Origin: CAYNLG01 sp964397995
GTDB lineage: Bacteria > Planctomycetota > Phycisphaerae > FEN-1346
NCBI GenBank assembly: GCA_964397995.1
Contig: CAYNLG010000087.1
Location: forward strand, 1 to 15,010
Length of the DNA stretch: 15,010 nucleotides
Direction: 5' to 3'
Shown: positions 1 to 5,752 of the stretch, piece after piece
Layout: the number at the start of each line of letters is the position of its first letter
Position numbering within the stretch: the stretch's first letter is position 1
The notes under the pieces: generated by a model
The model's input: the letters and a program-made list of their open reading frames with translations, nothing else
The model's database searches: none
Told to the model about the DNA's origin: nothing
Translations under genes and position numbers: made by a program

Positions 1-452
1 TTGCCGATGATGCCCTCGAAGCCGAACCGTTCGTCCAGCTGGCGGCTGCGGCGCACCAGGCGCCGGTGTTCCAATGCCCGGGCCACGCGGTCTCGCAGCT
101 CGTCGACGTTCAGCGGCTTCGTGATGTAGTCGGTCGCGTCCTCGCGCATTGCCGCCACGGCCGTCTCGATGGTCCCGTGGCCCGTCACGACAATCACCTC
201 GACGGTCGGGTCGACGCGCTTCGTGTGGGCCAGGATTTCCATGCCGTCCACCTCGTGCATCACCAGGTCGGTGATGACCAGGTCGAACCCCTCGCTCTCG
301 ATGATGGGCAGCGCCCGCTGGGGCTCGGTCACGACGACGCACTGGTGGCCGACGCGTTCGAGCGTCTCGGCGACGGCGTCCGCCTGGGCCCGGTCGTCCT
401 CGACGATGAGAATGCGGCCGATGTCGGCGTCGGCGCGGGGAGAGTCCGTCAT
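1..452 (-). CDS. NtrC-family response regulator (N-terminal part, cut by window edge)
   Basis: The visible 150 residues are a full receiver domain, a linker, and the first residues of what looks like a sigma-54 activator AAA+ domain (FEGIIG at about 145-150). Receiver hallmarks are present: the acidic pair Asp19-Asp20, phosphoacceptor Asp62 in ITDLVM, Thr90 in VVTGHG and Lys112 in ITKPLN. By family knowledge such a protein is phosphorylated by its partner kinase and then activates sigma-54 promoters through ATP hydrolysis. Its ATG overlaps the TGA of the upstream kinase as ATGA (449-452), which points to translational coupling and a cognate pair. The rest of the AAA+ domain and any DNA-binding helix-turn-helix lie outside the window, so the sigma-54 assignment is inferred from the linker and first AAA+ residues. 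The receiver assignment is secure. Confidence 0.9.
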   Translation of the reverse strand, partial: MTDSPRADADIGRILIVEDDRAQADAVAETLERVGHQCVVVTEPQRALPIIESEGFDLVITDLVMHEVDGMEILAHTKRVDPTVEVIVVTGHGTIETAVAAMREDATDYITKPLNVDELRDRVARALEHRRLVRRSRQLDERFGFEGIIG

Positions 453-1336
453 GGCGTCTGGCCTTCGTCGGTGGCGTAGGGAATGTGAACCGTGAACCGG
501 GTGCCCCGCCCCGGCTCGGACTGCACGTCGATCGTCCCGTGGTGGGCGCGGACGATGCGGCGAACGGTGGGCAGGCCGAGGCCCGTCCCGCCGTCGCGCG
601 TCGAGAAGTACGGCCGCCACACCTTCTCCAGCGCCGCGGCCGGGATGCCCGTGCCGGTGTCGGTGACCTGGACCCAGACGCCCTGCCGGTCGGCCCCGGT
701 CCCCAGCATCAACTGGCCGCCCTCCGGCATCGCAGACTCGGCGTTCAAGACGAGGTTCGACAGGGCCTGCTTCATCAGGCACGGGTCCATCGGCACCTCG
801 GGCAGCTTCTCATCGAACTGGGTCAGGACGTCGATGCCCGCCCGCTGGAGCCGGTCCTGGTAGAACGCCAGGCACTCCTCGACGACGGCCGTCAGCGACG
901 TCGGCGCGCGGTCCAGCTCCAGCCGCCCGGCGAACTTCATGAACGCGTCGAGAATCTCCTGGAGGCGGGCGGCCTCCTGGCGGAGGGTGTCGAGCTTGCG
1001 GCGGACGCGGGGGTCGACCTCGCGGCCGGGCCGCTGGAGGTCCTCCGCGAGCAGCTGCAGGTTCAGCTGCACCGTCGAGAGGGGGTTGCGGATTTCGTGC
1101 GCCAGCCCCCCGGTCAGGGTGCCGACGTAGGCGAGGTGCTCGGCGTCGCGGGCGCGGCGTTCGGAGGTCCGGGCGCGGCGTTCGGCACGGCGCGCCAGGT
1201 GCAGCGCCAGGGGCACGGCCCCGGCCAGGCCGGCGACGAGCCCGAGCGCGACGAGCAGCGGTCCCACGGCCATCCTCCGCCCGCGCCGCCACGGGCGCCA
1301 CTCCGCGGGGGAGCGGCGCCCGCCGGGCAGCGTCAT
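449..1336 (-). CDS. Sensor histidine kinase, NtrB-like, with minimal sensory region
   Basis: A 295-residue kinase. One hydrophobic segment at about 24-46 follows an Arg-rich N-terminus and suggests a single membrane anchor. A short basic helix leads to the HisKA H-box, with His80 in GGLAHEIRNPLS. The HATPase domain shows the N-box LSNLVLNAESAM near 190-203, the G1 box DTGTGI at 226-231 and the G2 box GTGLGLP at 250-256. No PAS, GAF, HAMP or periplasmic domain fits in the roughly 70 residues before the H-box, so the input is probably sensed in the membrane or through a partner. The ATG lies 7 nt after the pnp stop, with a GGAG inside the last pnp codons as its likely ribosome-binding site. Its stop overlaps the response regulator start. 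The partner is almost certainly that regulator; the signal is unknown. Confidence 0.93.
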   Translation of the reverse strand: MTLPGGRRSPAEWRPWRRGRRMAVGPLLVALGLVAGLAGAVPLALHLARRAERRARTSERRARDAEHLAYVGTLTGGLAHEIRNPLSTVQLNLQLLAEDLQRPGREVDPRVRRKLDTLRQEAARLQEILDAFMKFAGRLELDRAPTSLTAVVEECLAFYQDRLQRAGIDVLTQFDEKLPEVPMDPCLMKQALSNLVLNAESAMPEGGQLMLGTGADRQGVWVQVTDTGTGIPAAALEKVWRPYFSTRDGGTGLGLPTVRRIVRAHHGTIDVQSEPGRGTRFTVHIPYATDEGQTP

Positions 1337-1343
1337 TGCCGGT

Positions 1344-3482
1344 CTACTCCTCGGCCGCGGCCGGCTCCTCGGCCGTCTCGCCCGCGCCTTCCTCCTTCAG
1401 GACGGCCTTGCGGGAGAGCTTGACACGGCCGCTGTCGTCGACCGCGATCACCTTCACGCGGACCGCGTCCCCGAGCTTCACCACGTCCTCGACCTTCTCG
1501 ACGTACTTGTCGGCGAGTTCGGAGATGTGAACCATGCCATCCTGGCCGGGGAGGATCTCGACGAACGCCCCGAACGGCTTGATCGTGACGACCTTGCCAT
1601 CGTAGACCGTGCCGACCTTGATCTCGGCCGTGATGTTCTCGACCATCTCGCGGGCGCGTTCCGCCGCCGCCGCGTCCACACACGAGACCGTCACCGTCCC
1701 GTCATCGTCGATCTCGACGCGGGCGCCGGTGTCGGCCTCGATGCCCTTGATCACCTTGCCACCCGGGCCGATCAGTTTGCCGATCTTGTCCGGGTTGATC
1801 TTGATCTGGATGAGGCGCGGGGCGTGGCGGCTGATTTCCTCGCGCGGCTTGGAGAGCGTCTGGAGCATCGTCTTGAGGATCTGGAGCCGCACCTCGCGGG
1901 ACGTCTCGAAGACCTTGCGGCACTTCTCCAGCGAGATGCTGCGCACCTTGAGGTCGAGCTGGATGCCCGTGATGCCCTTCTGGGTCCCGGCGATTTTGAA
2001 GTCCATGTCGCCGGTGTGGTCCTCCTCGCCCTGGATGTCGACGAGCAGGTAGTCGTTGCCGCTCTCGTCATGCACGCCACCGATGCTGATCCCCGCCACC
2101 GGGTTCTTGATCGGCACGCCGGCGTCCATGAGGCTGAGGGTCGCGCCACAGACGGTGGCCATCGACGAGGAGCCGTTCGACTCCAGGATGTCCGACACCA
2201 GCCGCAGCGTGTACGGGAACTCTTCCGGCGTCGGCAGGACCGGGGCGATGCTCTTCTCGGCGAGCGCCCCGTGGCCGATTTCGCGGCGGCGCGGGCCGCG
2301 GAACATCCGCACCTCGCCCACCGAGAACGGCGGGAAGTTGTAGTGCAGCATGAAGGGCTTGCGGTACTCCTCGATCAGCCCGTCGATGATCTGCTGGTCG
2401 GCGGTCGTGCCGAGGGTCGTGACCACGAGGGCCTGCGTCTCGCCCCGCGTGAACAGCGCCGAGCCGTGCGTCCGGGGCAGGACCCCGACCTCGCACGACA
2501 CCGGCCGCAGGTCGTTCCGCCCGCGGCCGTCGGTGCGGCGGCCTTCCAGGAGCAGCCGCGTGATGAGCCGGTCTTCGACCTTCTCCCAGGCGCGGCCGAA
2601 GTCGGCGCCGGTCCAGTCGTCCTCGCTCTGGGGCTCCTCGGGGATGAGGGCCTCGCGGGCCTTGTCCTTGACGGCGCGGGTCGCGTCCTGCCGCTCGATC
2701 TTCTCACCGATGGCCTTCGCGGCCTCGAGGTCGGCCAGGAACGCGTCCTCGATCTGCTTTTCGAGGTCGGCGGTGTCGCGCGGCGGCTCCCACGGGGTCT
2801 TCTTCGGCTGGACGGCGTCGATCAGTTCCTGCTGGAGGCCGAGGACCTGCTGGGCCACCTCGGAGCCGAGCTCGAAGGCCTCGAGGAGCTTCTCCTCGGG
2901 GATTTCCTTGCCCTCAAGCTCGAGCATGTTGATGTCATCGCCGATGCAGGAGAGGATCAAGTCCATCTCGGCCGTCTCGCGGACGCTGTGCGTCGGGTTG
3001 ACGAGCAGCTCGCCGTCGGCCATGCCGATGCGGACCGGCGCGATGGGCCCGTCCCACGGGATCGGCGAGATCGACAGGGCGGCGCTCGCCCCGATCATCG
3101 CCAGCAGGTCCGGGTCGTTCTCCTGGTCGGCCGAGAGAACCGACGCGACCACCTGGACCTCGTCCATGAACCCCGCGGGGAACAGCGGCCGCAGCGGCCG
3201 GTCGATCATGCGGCACGTGAGGGTCTCCTTGGTGGAGGGGCGTCCCTCGCGCTTGAAGAACCCGCCGGGAATCTTGCCGGCGGCGTAGGTGTACTCGCGG
3301 TACTCGACGCTCAGGGGGAAGAACCCCAGGCCGGGCCGCGGCGGCGCCGTCGTGGCGGTCACCAGGACCACCGTGTCGGCGTACTGCACCAGGACGCTCG
3401 CATGCGCCTGGCGGGCGAGACGCCCGGTCTCCAGGCTGAGGGTGCGCCCCGCGATCTCTCGTTCGACTCGTACGATTGCCAT
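1344..3482 (-). CDS. pnp: Polyribonucleotide nucleotidyltransferase (PNPase)
   Basis: A 712-residue PNPase of normal length. It carries out phosphate-dependent 3'-to-5' RNA degradation and the reverse tailing reaction, as a cytoplasmic trimer and often as part of an RNA degradosome. Domain order is clear: first RNase PH domain (about 10-145, with the signature FFKREGRPS), a helical linker, and a second RNase PH domain. Asp488 and Asp494 in DHTGDMD match the catalytic pair Asp486 and Asp492 of E. coli. A KH domain with GPGG at 572-575 follows, then an S1 domain at about 623-694 (KPFGAFVEI). The C-terminus is a short acidic tail rich in Glu and Ala. The gene follows rpsO by 146 nt, the classical rpsO-pnp order. 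A purine-rich stretch (GAGAGA) just upstream of the ATG is a weak Shine-Dalgarno. Confidence 0.98.
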   Translation of the reverse strand: MAIVRVEREIAGRTLSLETGRLARQAHASVLVQYADTVVLVTATTAPPRPGLGFFPLSVEYREYTYAAGKIPGGFFKREGRPSTKETLTCRMIDRPLRPLFPAGFMDEVQVVASVLSADQENDPDLLAMIGASAALSISPIPWDGPIAPVRIGMADGELLVNPTHSVRETAEMDLILSCIGDDINMLELEGKEIPEEKLLEAFELGSEVAQQVLGLQQELIDAVQPKKTPWEPPRDTADLEKQIEDAFLADLEAAKAIGEKIERQDATRAVKDKAREALIPEEPQSEDDWTGADFGRAWEKVEDRLITRLLLEGRRTDGRGRNDLRPVSCEVGVLPRTHGSALFTRGETQALVVTTLGTTADQQIIDGLIEEYRKPFMLHYNFPPFSVGEVRMFRGPRRREIGHGALAEKSIAPVLPTPEEFPYTLRLVSDILESNGSSSMATVCGATLSLMDAGVPIKNPVAGISIGGVHDESGNDYLLVDIQGEEDHTGDMDFKIAGTQKGITGIQLDLKVRSISLEKCRKVFETSREVRLQILKTMLQTLSKPREEISRHAPRLIQIKINPDKIGKLIGPGGKVIKGIEADTGARVEIDDDGTVTVSCVDAAAAERAREMVENITAEIKVGTVYDGKVVTIKPFGAFVEILPGQDGMVHISELADKYVEKVEDVVKLGDAVRVKVIAVDDSGRVKLSRKAVLKEEGAGETAEEPAAAEE

Positions 3483-3545
3483 TCTGTCTCTCTGCCTTTC
3501 CCTATGCCTACAAAAGCTGACCTTTACGCCCCGCCGTCGTCGCGG

Positions 3546-3560
3546 CCGCCTCCAAGGCGG
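3546..3560 (-). promoter_or_regulatory. Stem-loop in the rpsO-pnp intergenic region (pnp leader)
   Basis: The 146-nt gap between rpsO and pnp contains CCGCCT-TGG-AGGCGG (minus-strand reading), a 6-bp G+C-rich stem with a 3-nt loop. It lies 64 nt before the pnp start. There is no T-run after it, so a simple intrinsic terminator is unlikely. In E. coli the pnp leader folds into a hairpin cut by RNase III for autocontrol. A similar processing role here is inference only. Confidence 0.35.
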
Positions 3561-3607
3561 ACTCCTCCGGCATCGCGGCCCCGGCGGCCCCGTTGGCCAC
3601 CCCGGCG

Positions 3608-3619
3608 GACCGCGCGGTC
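3608..3619. repeat. 12-bp perfect palindrome after the rpsO stop
   Basis: GACCGCGCGGTC is a perfect inverted repeat with no spacer, starting 9 nt after the rpsO stop codon. As RNA it could form only a small hairpin after opening its centre, and no T-tract follows. It could be a protein site, a weak attenuator between rpsO and pnp, or chance in G+C-rich DNA. Confidence 0.3.
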
Positions 3620-3628
3620 ACAGGCGGT

Positions 3629-3892
3629 CTACTTGCGGATACCGAGCCGCTGGATCACCGCCTGGTACCGCGCCCGGTCCGTCCGCGCCAGGTACTTCAG
3701 CAGGCTGGCGCGCCGGCCCACCTGCTTCAGCAGGCCGCGACGGGACGAGTGGTCCTTGCGGTGCGTCTTGAGATGCTCGGTCAGATGCGCGATGCGCTCG
3801 GTGAGGATGGCAATCTGGACCTCCGGACTGCCCGTGTCCGTCTCGTGAATCCGGTAGGTCTCAATCAAGTTGGTCTTCGCCCGTTCCGCCAT
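3629..3892 (-). CDS. rpsO: 30S ribosomal protein S15
   Basis: An 87-residue protein, close to the usual 88-89 residues. S15 is a primary binder of the 16S rRNA central domain and organises assembly of the 30S platform. Family hallmarks are visible: DTGSPEVQIA (19-28), the HLKTHRKDHSSRRGLL block (about 40-55) that contacts rRNA, and the C-terminal YQAVIQRLGIRK. The open frame extends far upstream of the real start. The chosen ATG at 3892 is preceded by AAGGAG at a 7-nt spacing, and the protein then aligns with S15 from its first residues. The gene leads an operon with pnp and has its own promoter and structured leader on the upstream side. Identification is essentially certain. Confidence 0.97.
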   Translation of the reverse strand: MAERAKTNLIETYRIHETDTGSPEVQIAILTERIAHLTEHLKTHRKDHSSRRGLLKQVGRRASLLKYLARTDRARYQAVIQRLGIRK

Positions 3893-3899
3893 CACCCGT

Positions 3900-3905
3900 C
3901 TCCTT
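3900..3905 (-). promoter_or_regulatory. rpsO Shine-Dalgarno
   Basis: AAGGAG on the minus strand, 7 nt before the rpsO ATG. It fixes the start of S15 against several upstream in-frame starts. A strong stem-loop begins a few bases upstream, so folding of the leader could affect its accessibility. Confidence 0.8.
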
Positions 3906-3911
3906 CCTGAC

Positions 3912-3967
3912 ACAGGGGCGCCGGGAGGCGGCCGCTCCCGGGCCTGTCCGCCGGCGTCGCCGCCGGC
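3912..3967 (-). promoter_or_regulatory. Structured rpsO leader: two tandem stem-loops, candidate S15 autoregulatory element
   Basis: Reading the minus strand, the first hairpin (3967-3950) has a perfect 7-bp stem, GCCGGCG/CGCCGGC, closed by a GCGA tetraloop of the GNRA class. The second (3947-3912) has an outer ACAGG/CCTGT stem and an inner perfect 7-bp stem, CCGGGAG/CTCCCGG, around a 7-nt loop. It ends 6 nt before the Shine-Dalgarno. Both lie inside the roughly 100-nt leader predicted from the promoter at 4000-4028. S15 is known to repress its own translation through structurally different leader RNAs in several bacteria. That this leader does the same is inference, and G+C-rich DNA forms stems easily. 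Confidence 0.45.
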
Positions 3968-3999
3968 CTCCGTTCCCACAGGGCCGCGTAAGACTCGGT

Positions 4000-4028
4000 A
4001 CCGTACCCGAATCCCGCCCCCCTGGCAA
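4000..4028 (-). promoter_or_regulatory. Sigma-70-type promoter for rpsO-pnp operon
   Basis: On the minus strand TTGCCA (4028-4023) is separated by exactly 17 nt from TACGGT (4005-4000). The -35 box matches consensus at 5 of 6 positions; the -10 matches at 3 of 6 but keeps the key first TA and last T. Transcription would start near 3993, giving a leader of about 100 nt that carries the two stem-loops. It lies back to back with the opposing promoter at 4054-4083. Confidence 0.55.
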
Positions 4029-4053
4029 GCCCCAACATGGCCGCGCGCGCACC

Positions 4054-4083
4054 TTGACAGGCGGCCGGCGGCGGGCCTATCGT
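4054..4083 (+). promoter_or_regulatory. Sigma-70-type promoter for the exported protein gene
   Basis: TTGACA (4054-4059, perfect consensus) followed after 18 nt by TATCGT (4078-4083). Transcription would begin near 4090, only a few bases before the GGGAGGA ribosome-binding site, so the leader is very short. The match is notable in DNA this rich in G+C. Confidence 0.55.
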
Positions 4084-4096
4084 GGGCCCGGAACGC

Positions 4097-4103
4097 GGGA
4101 GGA
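4097..4103 (+). promoter_or_regulatory. Shine-Dalgarno of the exported protein
   Basis: GGGAGGA sits 6 nt before the ATG at 4110. It selects this start over in-frame upstream starts such as 3870, which would overlap rpsO and bury the signal peptide. Confidence 0.7.
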
Positions 4104-4109
4104 TGCGGC

Positions 4110-5624
4110 ATGGAACGGCCTCGCCCGTACCGGGCACATCTCGCCGGCCTCGCGGGCCTGCTCCTGGCGATGCTGGCACCGACGGTGGCGGCCGCGCAGG
4201 AGGCCTCCCCCCCACCTCGGCCGCCCAGGCGGCCCGGCCCCACGCCGGAGGAGGTCGCGATGGCCGTCGAGTCGCTGTACGGGCCGGCCATCCGCGACGC
4301 CAAGGCCACCCCCACCAAGGAGGACGATCTCGAGATGGCCTCCCGTCTCCTCGACGCCGCCCGCCCCGGGAACCACCCCCCGGCCCTGACGGGGGCGCTG
4401 GCGGCCGAGGCGGCAGACCTGGCCGCGGGGGCCGGCGCGACGGGCCATGCCACGGCCGTGGCGGCCCTGGAGCTCTGGATCGACGCCGCCCCCGACGGGG
4501 CCGCCGAGCCCCGCGCGAAGCTGGTCGACCTGTATCAGGCGGCGTACGTGCGGGCGCGCGGCGCCGCGGAGCGGGCCGACCTGGGCCGCGCCCTCCTGGA
4601 GGCGCTGCTGGCCCTGGCGGACGCCGAGGCCGAGACCTACGACACCACCGCCGCCGTCGCCGCCCTCCGCCGCGCCCAGGGCGTCGCCCGGGCCGTCCGA
4701 TCGCCGGAGGCCGAGGTCATCCAGGCGCGGCTGCGTCACGCGGTGACGCGCCAGCGGATCCAGGCCCGGACCGAGGCGCTGGCCGAGGCGGTGGCGGCCG
4801 ACGCGGCGGACGCCGAGGCCCGGCGCACCCTCGTCCGCCTGATCCTGATCGAACTCGACGCCCCGGAGCGTGCGGCCGAGCACCTCGCTCCGGACGCCGA
4901 CGACGTCGAGAGCAAGCTCGTCCTGCTGGCGGCCATGACGCCCGACCGGCTGCCCGAGCGGGCCGCCCTGCGCCTGGCCGAGTGGTACGAGGACTTGGCC
5001 GCCGATGCCACGCCCCCGGCGGAACCGACGATGCTGGAGCGGGCCACCCTCTACTACGGTACGTTCCTGGCGAAACACACGGCGGCGGACGCCGAGCGGC
5101 AGAAGGCGGAGGTCGCGCTGGCGGCCGTCGAGGAGAAGCTCCGCGACCTCGCCGAGGTCGGCCGCACCGCACGCCGCGAGCCACAACTCGTCGTCCTGAC
5201 GCGCGCCGAGTTCGACGAGAAGCTCGGCAAACGCATGCCGCCCGAGTGGAACCGGGCGCGGGGCGGCCGGGCCGTCGCGTCCAGCCAGTACGCGGACCGC
5301 GACCCCCAGAACGTCTTCGCCGGCACCCGCACGGGCAACTCGTGGACCCTCAGCGGCCCGGCGGGCTGGTTCGAGGCCCGCTGGAGCCCGCCGGTGCGCG
5401 GCCGGTACCTCGTGCTCTTCGGGCGCACCAGCACACCCGGGGCCGACCCGTGGGGCGCGGCCACGATGGCCGTCAACGGCGGCAAGCCGGTGCCGATCCC
5501 GCCCTTCTCCGGCAGCCACGTGCTGGTGGCCGACTTCGGGGCGAGCGTGTCGATCCGCGCCCTGCGCCTGGCGATCCAGGGACGGACATACCCGGGGCTG
5601 GCGGCGATCGAGATCCATCGCTGA
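4110..5624 (+). CDS. Exported helical-repeat protein with C-terminal discoidin/F5-8C-like domain, function unknown
   Basis: A 504-residue protein. A signal peptide is clear: basic N-terminus, hydrophobic core at about 11-22, and an Ala-rich cleavage site near 29 (VAAAQ). Residues about 45-350 are almost wholly Ala/Leu/Glu/Arg-rich helices arranged like TPR or similar helical repeats. Segments such as SLYGPAIRDAKATPTKEDDL and ASRLLDAARP resemble helical modules I associate with large exported planctomycete proteins. Residues about 385-504 change to beta-rich sequence (VASSQYADRDPQNVFAG near its start, LAAIEIH at its end), typical of galactose-binding-like (F5/8 type C) folds that bind sugars at the cell surface. 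No catalytic motif is visible. It has its own promoter and is not obviously tied to its neighbours. The likely role is periplasmic or surface binding or scaffolding; the specific ligand is unknown. Confidence 0.85.
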   Translation: MERPRPYRAHLAGLAGLLLAMLAPTVAAAQEASPPPRPPRRPGPTPEEVAMAVESLYGPAIRDAKATPTKEDDLEMASRLLDAARPGNHPPALTGALAAEAADLAAGAGATGHATAVAALELWIDAAPDGAAEPRAKLVDLYQAAYVRARGAAERADLGRALLEALLALADAEAETYDTTAAVAALRRAQGVARAVRSPEAEVIQARLRHAVTRQRIQARTEALAEAVAADAADAEARRTLVRLILIELDAPERAAEHLAPDADDVESKLVLLAAMTPDRLPERAALRLAEWYEDLAADATPPAEPTMLERATLYYGTFLAKHTAADAERQKAEVALAAVEEKLRDLAEVGRTARREPQLVVLTRAEFDEKLGKRMPPEWNRARGGRAVASSQYADRDPQNVFAGTRTGNSWTLSGPAGWFEARWSPPVRGRYLVLFGRTSTPGADPWGAATMAVNGGKPVPIPPFSGSHVLVADFGASVSIRALRLAIQGRTYPGLAAIEIHR

Positions 5625-5645
5625 GGCGGCGACAAGAATTCGCTC

Positions 5646-5664
5646 GGCCGCTTGCATTGCGGCC
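5646..5664 (+). terminator. Stem-loop after the exported protein gene, overlapping the next promoter
   Basis: GGCCGC-TTGCATT-GCGGCC forms a perfect 6-bp G+C stem with a 7-nt loop, 21 nt after the stop codon. There is no T-run, so it is at best a weak or factor-assisted terminator. The loop contains the TTGCAT proposed as the -35 box of the downstream radical SAM operon. Confidence 0.35.
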
Positions 5665-5680
5665 CCGGAAGGCGTATATA
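5652..5680 (+). promoter_or_regulatory. Sigma-70-type promoter for the radical SAM operon
   Basis: TTGCAT (5652-5657), 17 nt, then TATATA (5675-5680), the only strongly A+T-rich hexamer in the vicinity. A start near 5687 gives a leader of about 65 nt before the ATG at 5753. The same TTGCAT with 17-nt spacing recurs upstream of serS. Confidence 0.5.
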
Positions 5681-5752
5681 GGGACTAGAGGTGCGCGTTT
5701 GTGCCTTGCGTGGCGTGGCCCGCACGCTGACCGGTTGCCTGAGCGAGGCCCC

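Noticed and set aside
1527..3848. A 773-residue open frame on the plus strand opposite pnp and rpsO
   Set aside because: It is antisense to the certain pnp and rpsO genes, is rich in Arg, Asp, His and Leu without domain motifs, and is explained by lack of stops in very G+C-rich DNA.
3893..4453. N-terminal extension of the S15 frame to 4453
   Set aside because: S15 is normally 88-89 residues; the ATG at 3892 gives 87 with a strong AAGGAG. The extension crosses the divergent promoters and the signal peptide of the opposite gene.
4077..5657. A 526-residue open frame opposite the exported protein gene
   Set aside because: Its composition is a mirror of the Ala/Glu-rich plus-strand protein. There is no convincing ribosome-binding site or motif, while the plus strand has promoter, Shine-Dalgarno and signal peptide.
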